Translations under genes and position numbers: made by a program | Notes under the pieces: model-generated | The model's database searches: none | The model's input: the letters and a program-made list of their open reading frames with translations, nothing else | Told to the model about the DNA's origin: nothing | From: Romanomermis culicivorax | Lineage: Eukaryota; Nematoda; Enoplea; Mermithida; Mermithidae | Direction of reading: 5' to 3' | Length of the DNA stretch: 64,000 bases | Assembly: GCA_963922205.1 (NCBI GenBank) | Contig: CAWUHX010000281.1 | Location: 186,001 to 250,000, forward strand | Shown here: one piece after another, positions 61,143 through 64,000 of the stretch | How positions within the stretch are numbered: the stretch's first letter is position 1 | Layout of the letters: each line of letters starts with the position of its first letter

Positions 61143-61418
61143 GCCTAAGCCTAAGCCTAAGCCTAAGCCTAAGCCTAAGCCTAAGCCTAAGCCTAAGCCT
61201 AAGCATAAACATAAGCCTAAGCCTAAGCCTAAGCATAAACATAAGCCTAAGCCTAAGCCACCGCGCTCAGTTGTCGGCGCTCAGTTGTCTGGCGCTCAGT
61301 TGTCTGGCGCTCAATTGTCTCGGCGCTCAGTTGTCACAGCACTCAGTTGTCTGGTGCTCAGTTGTCGGCGCTCAATTGTCGGCGCTCAATTGTCTGGCGC
61401 TCAATTGTCGGGTCATGG
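60817..61418. mobile_element. telomere-repeat-cored foldback element, full copy (A)
   Basis: 602 bases flanked by ACTAGTACG (60808-60816 and 61419-61427). The left arm is about 8 units of GACAATTGAGCGCC type (60821-60930). The spacer CGACTATTTAATGCATTATA follows, then (GCCTAA)n from 60986 to 61258 with CATAAA variants. The inverted arm of GGCGCTCAGTTGTC units (61262-61411) completes it. The end sequences are GGTGCACCGACAATTGAG and, on the reverse strand, CCATGACCCGACAATTGAG. Same architecture as copy B but independently inserted. Confidence 0.87.
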
Positions 61419-61608
61419 ACTAGTACGTCTCCCGGTGCCTTCTTCATACTGTTTTTCCAGCGCATGGAATTTTCCTTATTTTCTCGCCCACGTTTTGGTT
61501 CAATGTGTAAGTGTATTGTTTTTGTGTTAGATAAAAGTCAGGAGGAAACTCTCTTTTCTTTAACACTACGTTTTAGGAAGTTAAATTAAGAAACTAAGGT
61601 TGTCTCAA

Positions 61609-62394
61609 CCCTTAAAGGGTCATGGGGTCCATTAGACCCCAGAGTATTTTTTTCACATGAAAATTTTCTGGAACTAAAGCTGGAAATAAAGGAACTGTTT
61701 CCCTGATGAAAATAAAGTTACTGCTACTTCTGAGGATATTATAGTCTTTGAGGGACAAGAAGTCATTGAATCTGGGGTAAAAATGGATGAAAAATCGAAA
61801 GAAACAAGCGTAAATAACTTTGGACGCCACCTAAACTCAGAAAACCAACGAGCGTCAGGTTTCTGCGTGGCATCAAGCAATGCATGTTTTTATCACATAT
61901 TTTCAGAATCGAAAAAATTTCCGACGCTCATCAATTTCTCAGCCAAAACTGGTTCAATTGATTCGCAGTTTGTTTTAAAAGATGTAGGAGAGTTTCTAGT
62001 TTCTAAATATATGCAATAGTTTGATCGTTTTGCCGAATATTCATGCATGGAAAAAAATATTTTATTTTGCTCGCTTTTTTTTCACTAAAAGCGAACGATT
62101 CGTGCGTTCTCCTTATTTTATTTAGAAAGCTTGTACCTGATTTAGTAAGGTATGAATTTCTGTACCAACATTGTCTGGGGAGAGGGGCGCAATGCAAACC
62201 CCCCAAAAAAAATTTTTTTCGAACTTTGACGGCGAATTTCGGGTTCTTTCTACAGTAATTTTAGCCACTTCTAGACAGTTTTAAAAAGCACAGGAACGTG
62301 TGAATCAGATAAAAAATACACTGAATTTCATGCAATACCTGCCGAGTTATGTACATTAAAAAAAAAGTATGTTTATTGCATGACCCTTTAGGGG
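61609..62394. mobile_element. MITE-like element with AACCCTTAAAGGGTCATG ends
   Basis: Left end CCCTTAAAGGGTCATG and right end CATGACCCTTTAGGGG are inverted copies. TTAA follows the right end (62395-62398), and TCAA precedes the left. Probably a TTAA-target (piggyBac-type) non-autonomous element of about 0.8 kb with one degenerate duplication. No coding sequence supported inside. Confidence 0.5.
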
Positions 62395-62404
62395 TTAATT
62401 TTGG

Positions 62405-62560
62405 GGTACGCTTGTCGGGTTTAAGTACTCTAATTAAGTTATTTGTCCGGTAAGCATGGGTGTTGGAAATACGTGCATTAAGGACGAACTCTGGAACCCA
62501 CTCCTGCCTGCTTTCATCCAATACCCCGACAACATATATTAAAATACAACATGTACAACG
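62405..62560 (-). repeat. interspersed repeat, copy 2 of a pair
   Basis: Reverse complement matches 25385-25550 over about 150 bases. Confidence 0.6.
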
Positions 62561-62584
62561 AAAATACATACAAACATGCTTATA

Positions 62585-63337
62585 CAGGGTGAGCCAGAAA
62601 AAAAGGCGACTGGTACTGACTTCCATAGTTTTCAAATGGGTCAAGCTTTTTTTAATGCGGTTACCTGCCCTCGATAGATGAAACATTTGGCATCAAAATT
62701 GCCAAGTTTTAGTCAGATTGCTCCAATATTGATTGACTAGAATTAAAGATACTAAACGTCGGTTTTTTTGCAAATAAATTTTTAAAAATTGACAGAATCA
62801 ACATGTTTTACAACAGATTAGTACAATAGATCCCATCATGAGGACCATATAACAGCTGGAAACTACAAGAGAGCTATTTTAGTGTGTCCAATTTCTGTTT
62901 GACTGATAATTTTAATCATTTTTCGATGTGGTCAACCAAAGAATACCTTTTGTTTTGATTTCACTTTTTTTCCAATTTCAAAACAAAAAATCCTGAAAAA
63001 AAGCCCCATATTGAAATAAGAAGTTGATAACTTTAAATAACGTGTAACTTACAAATCTGGTTGACTTTTAAAGTATTATTGTGTGTAAAAAGTTTTACAA
63101 AACTTTTCTCACAATAGGACAACTTTTACTTTGATTTCACAATTTTTACTTTTGGAAAAATGACCACTTTTACTAAATTTCTGTTTGTGCAGTCCAAATG
63201 AATGCTAAGAGCATAAAACTTGGTCTCTATAACAAAAATAAACAGGGCATTTTAATGCAGCAATTCGCATTAAAAGATCTTCATCCATCTGAAAGTTATG
63301 AAAGTCAGCACCAGTCGTCTTTTTTTGGCTCACCCAT
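62585..63337. mobile_element. mariner-type MITE
   Basis: Starts CAGGGTGAGCCAGAAA after TA and ends TTGGCTCACCC. The inverted ends match for about 60 bases (GACTGGT.CTGACTT.CATA.TTT). The GGGTGAGCCA start is typical of mariner-type termini. About 750 bases, no transposase. Confidence 0.7.
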
Positions 63338-63475
63338 CAAAATTTAACACATAGGTATGACAATATTGAAAGTTTTGGGTCTGTGTCCTGGTCCAAAATT
63401 TAAAGAACCTCAGATCCAGGTCCAGCAAAATAGTTAGGTAATTTCAGATCTCATTTTAGGTCAGGGTCCATCATA
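63338..63475. other. non-coding spacer
   Basis: GGTC/AGATC-rich spacer; no gene recognised. Confidence 0.3.
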
Positions 63476-63740
63476 TTACTGGCCTGTACACAAGGTACAC
63501 AAACGATACCCCTGTACAAAACATATACTGCAAAGTTTACTGCCTTTTCTGTGCAGAGCAATACAGGGGGTGTAGAAAGTATAGTCGACGATGTAATACA
63601 ATCCAAATTTCATTAGGGGTGTAGAGTGATACAGGTGGTGTAGAAAGCACCCCCCAAGATTCAATGTGTAAAATTCGACTTCAATGTATGAAGTATGCCT
63701 GATGCTTCAATTGGCAAAATTTGACTTCCTTGTAGAAAGT
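63476..63740. repeat. fragment of the 27.4-28.5 kb foldback family
   Basis: Shares GGCCTGTACACAAGGTACACA, GATACCC.TGTACAAAACATA and GGGGGTGTAGAAAGTATA with the end of that element. Confidence 0.6.
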
Positions 63741-63900
63741 AGGGATGGGTCGAATACCAGATTCGGATTCAGCTGGATTTGGTCTTTTTTTCTGGATTTG
63801 GATTCAGATTCGGATTCAACTTCACTGATTTTCCAGATTCGGACTCGGGTTCCGTAGTCTTGTCCAAAATTTTAGACCAAATCCCAAATCTCAATCCATT
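63741..63900. repeat. degenerate GATTCGGA repeat
   Basis: Imperfect GGATTCGGATTC-type units. Similar GGATCCG-type sequence is at 39.39-39.52 kb. Nothing is recognised from 63901 to the window end. Confidence 0.45.
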
Positions 63901-64000
63901 CTTAATTTGAAGTATGTTGGAAAAAATGTTATCTTTCTGTGACATCTTGAAAATGACGTTAAAAAATACATATTCAGTAAAAATAGCTAATAAAACCTAT

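Noticed and set aside
61783..62019. Short ORF with ordinary-looking composition
   Set aside because: Lies inside the TTAA-type MITE candidate, with no splice context or family match.

Overview
This is eukaryotic DNA, most likely from a nematode. The hexamer TTAGGC, the nematode telomere repeat, occurs in four internal arrays. Genes are split by short phase-preserving introns with gtaagt-type donors and ttt(c/t)ag acceptors. The ORFs of several hundred codons over simple repeats (32.8-33.6, 44.2-44.8, 48.2-52.9 and 56-58 kb) are repeat artefacts. No bacterial-type gene, rRNA or CRISPR is present. The species cannot be fixed from the sequence.

Layout. 0.1-0.3 kb: a tRNA-core SINE. 2.57-9.5 kb: a plus-strand C-type lectin gene, a CTLD on two exons followed by a Ser/Thr/Asn-rich mucin-like region built by repeated duplication of a block of exons A-B-C-D-E, all in phase 1. 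9.6-9.9 kb: a TTAA-flanked MITE. 10.6-24.3 kb: a 13.6 kb Ty3/gypsy-type LTR element with gag-protease-RT-RNaseH-integrase in one frame (one internal stop). It also has an extra 3' region encoding a DEDDy 3'-5' exonuclease, a charged RS-like protein and a Pro/Gln-rich tail. 26.5-55.2 kb: a plus-strand oxysterol-binding-protein-related (ORP) gene, 17 visible exons totalling 826 codons, with large introns packed with repeats. Its first PH-domain exons were not found. 61.4-64 kb: further MITEs and repeats, with no gene seen.

The ORP introns hold a foldback element, SINEs, diverged satellites, a 5 x ~209 bp tandem array, a pair of ~0.9 kb LTR-like repeats, a dead mariner transposase and several copies of an unusual element. 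That element carries inverted arrays of a ~14 bp unit (GACAAYTGAGCGCC) around a TTAGGC core and is flanked by 8-9 bp target duplications. One copy sits inside the mariner. The interstitial telomeric repeats of at least two loci are therefore cargo of a mobile element rather than chromosome-fusion scars.

About 5.1 kb (50.77-55.91 kb) is repeated almost identically after a 100-N gap (56.01-61.14 kb), including the last four ORP exons. The few differences are mainly single-base changes in homopolymers, one of which breaks an exon in the second copy. This looks like two alleles or a scaffolding duplicate rather than a real tandem duplication.

The main points for follow-up are the exonuclease-carrying retroelement, the telomere-repeat-cored foldback family, and an ORP whose lipid-binding signature reads VSQQPS where the family has VSHHPP.
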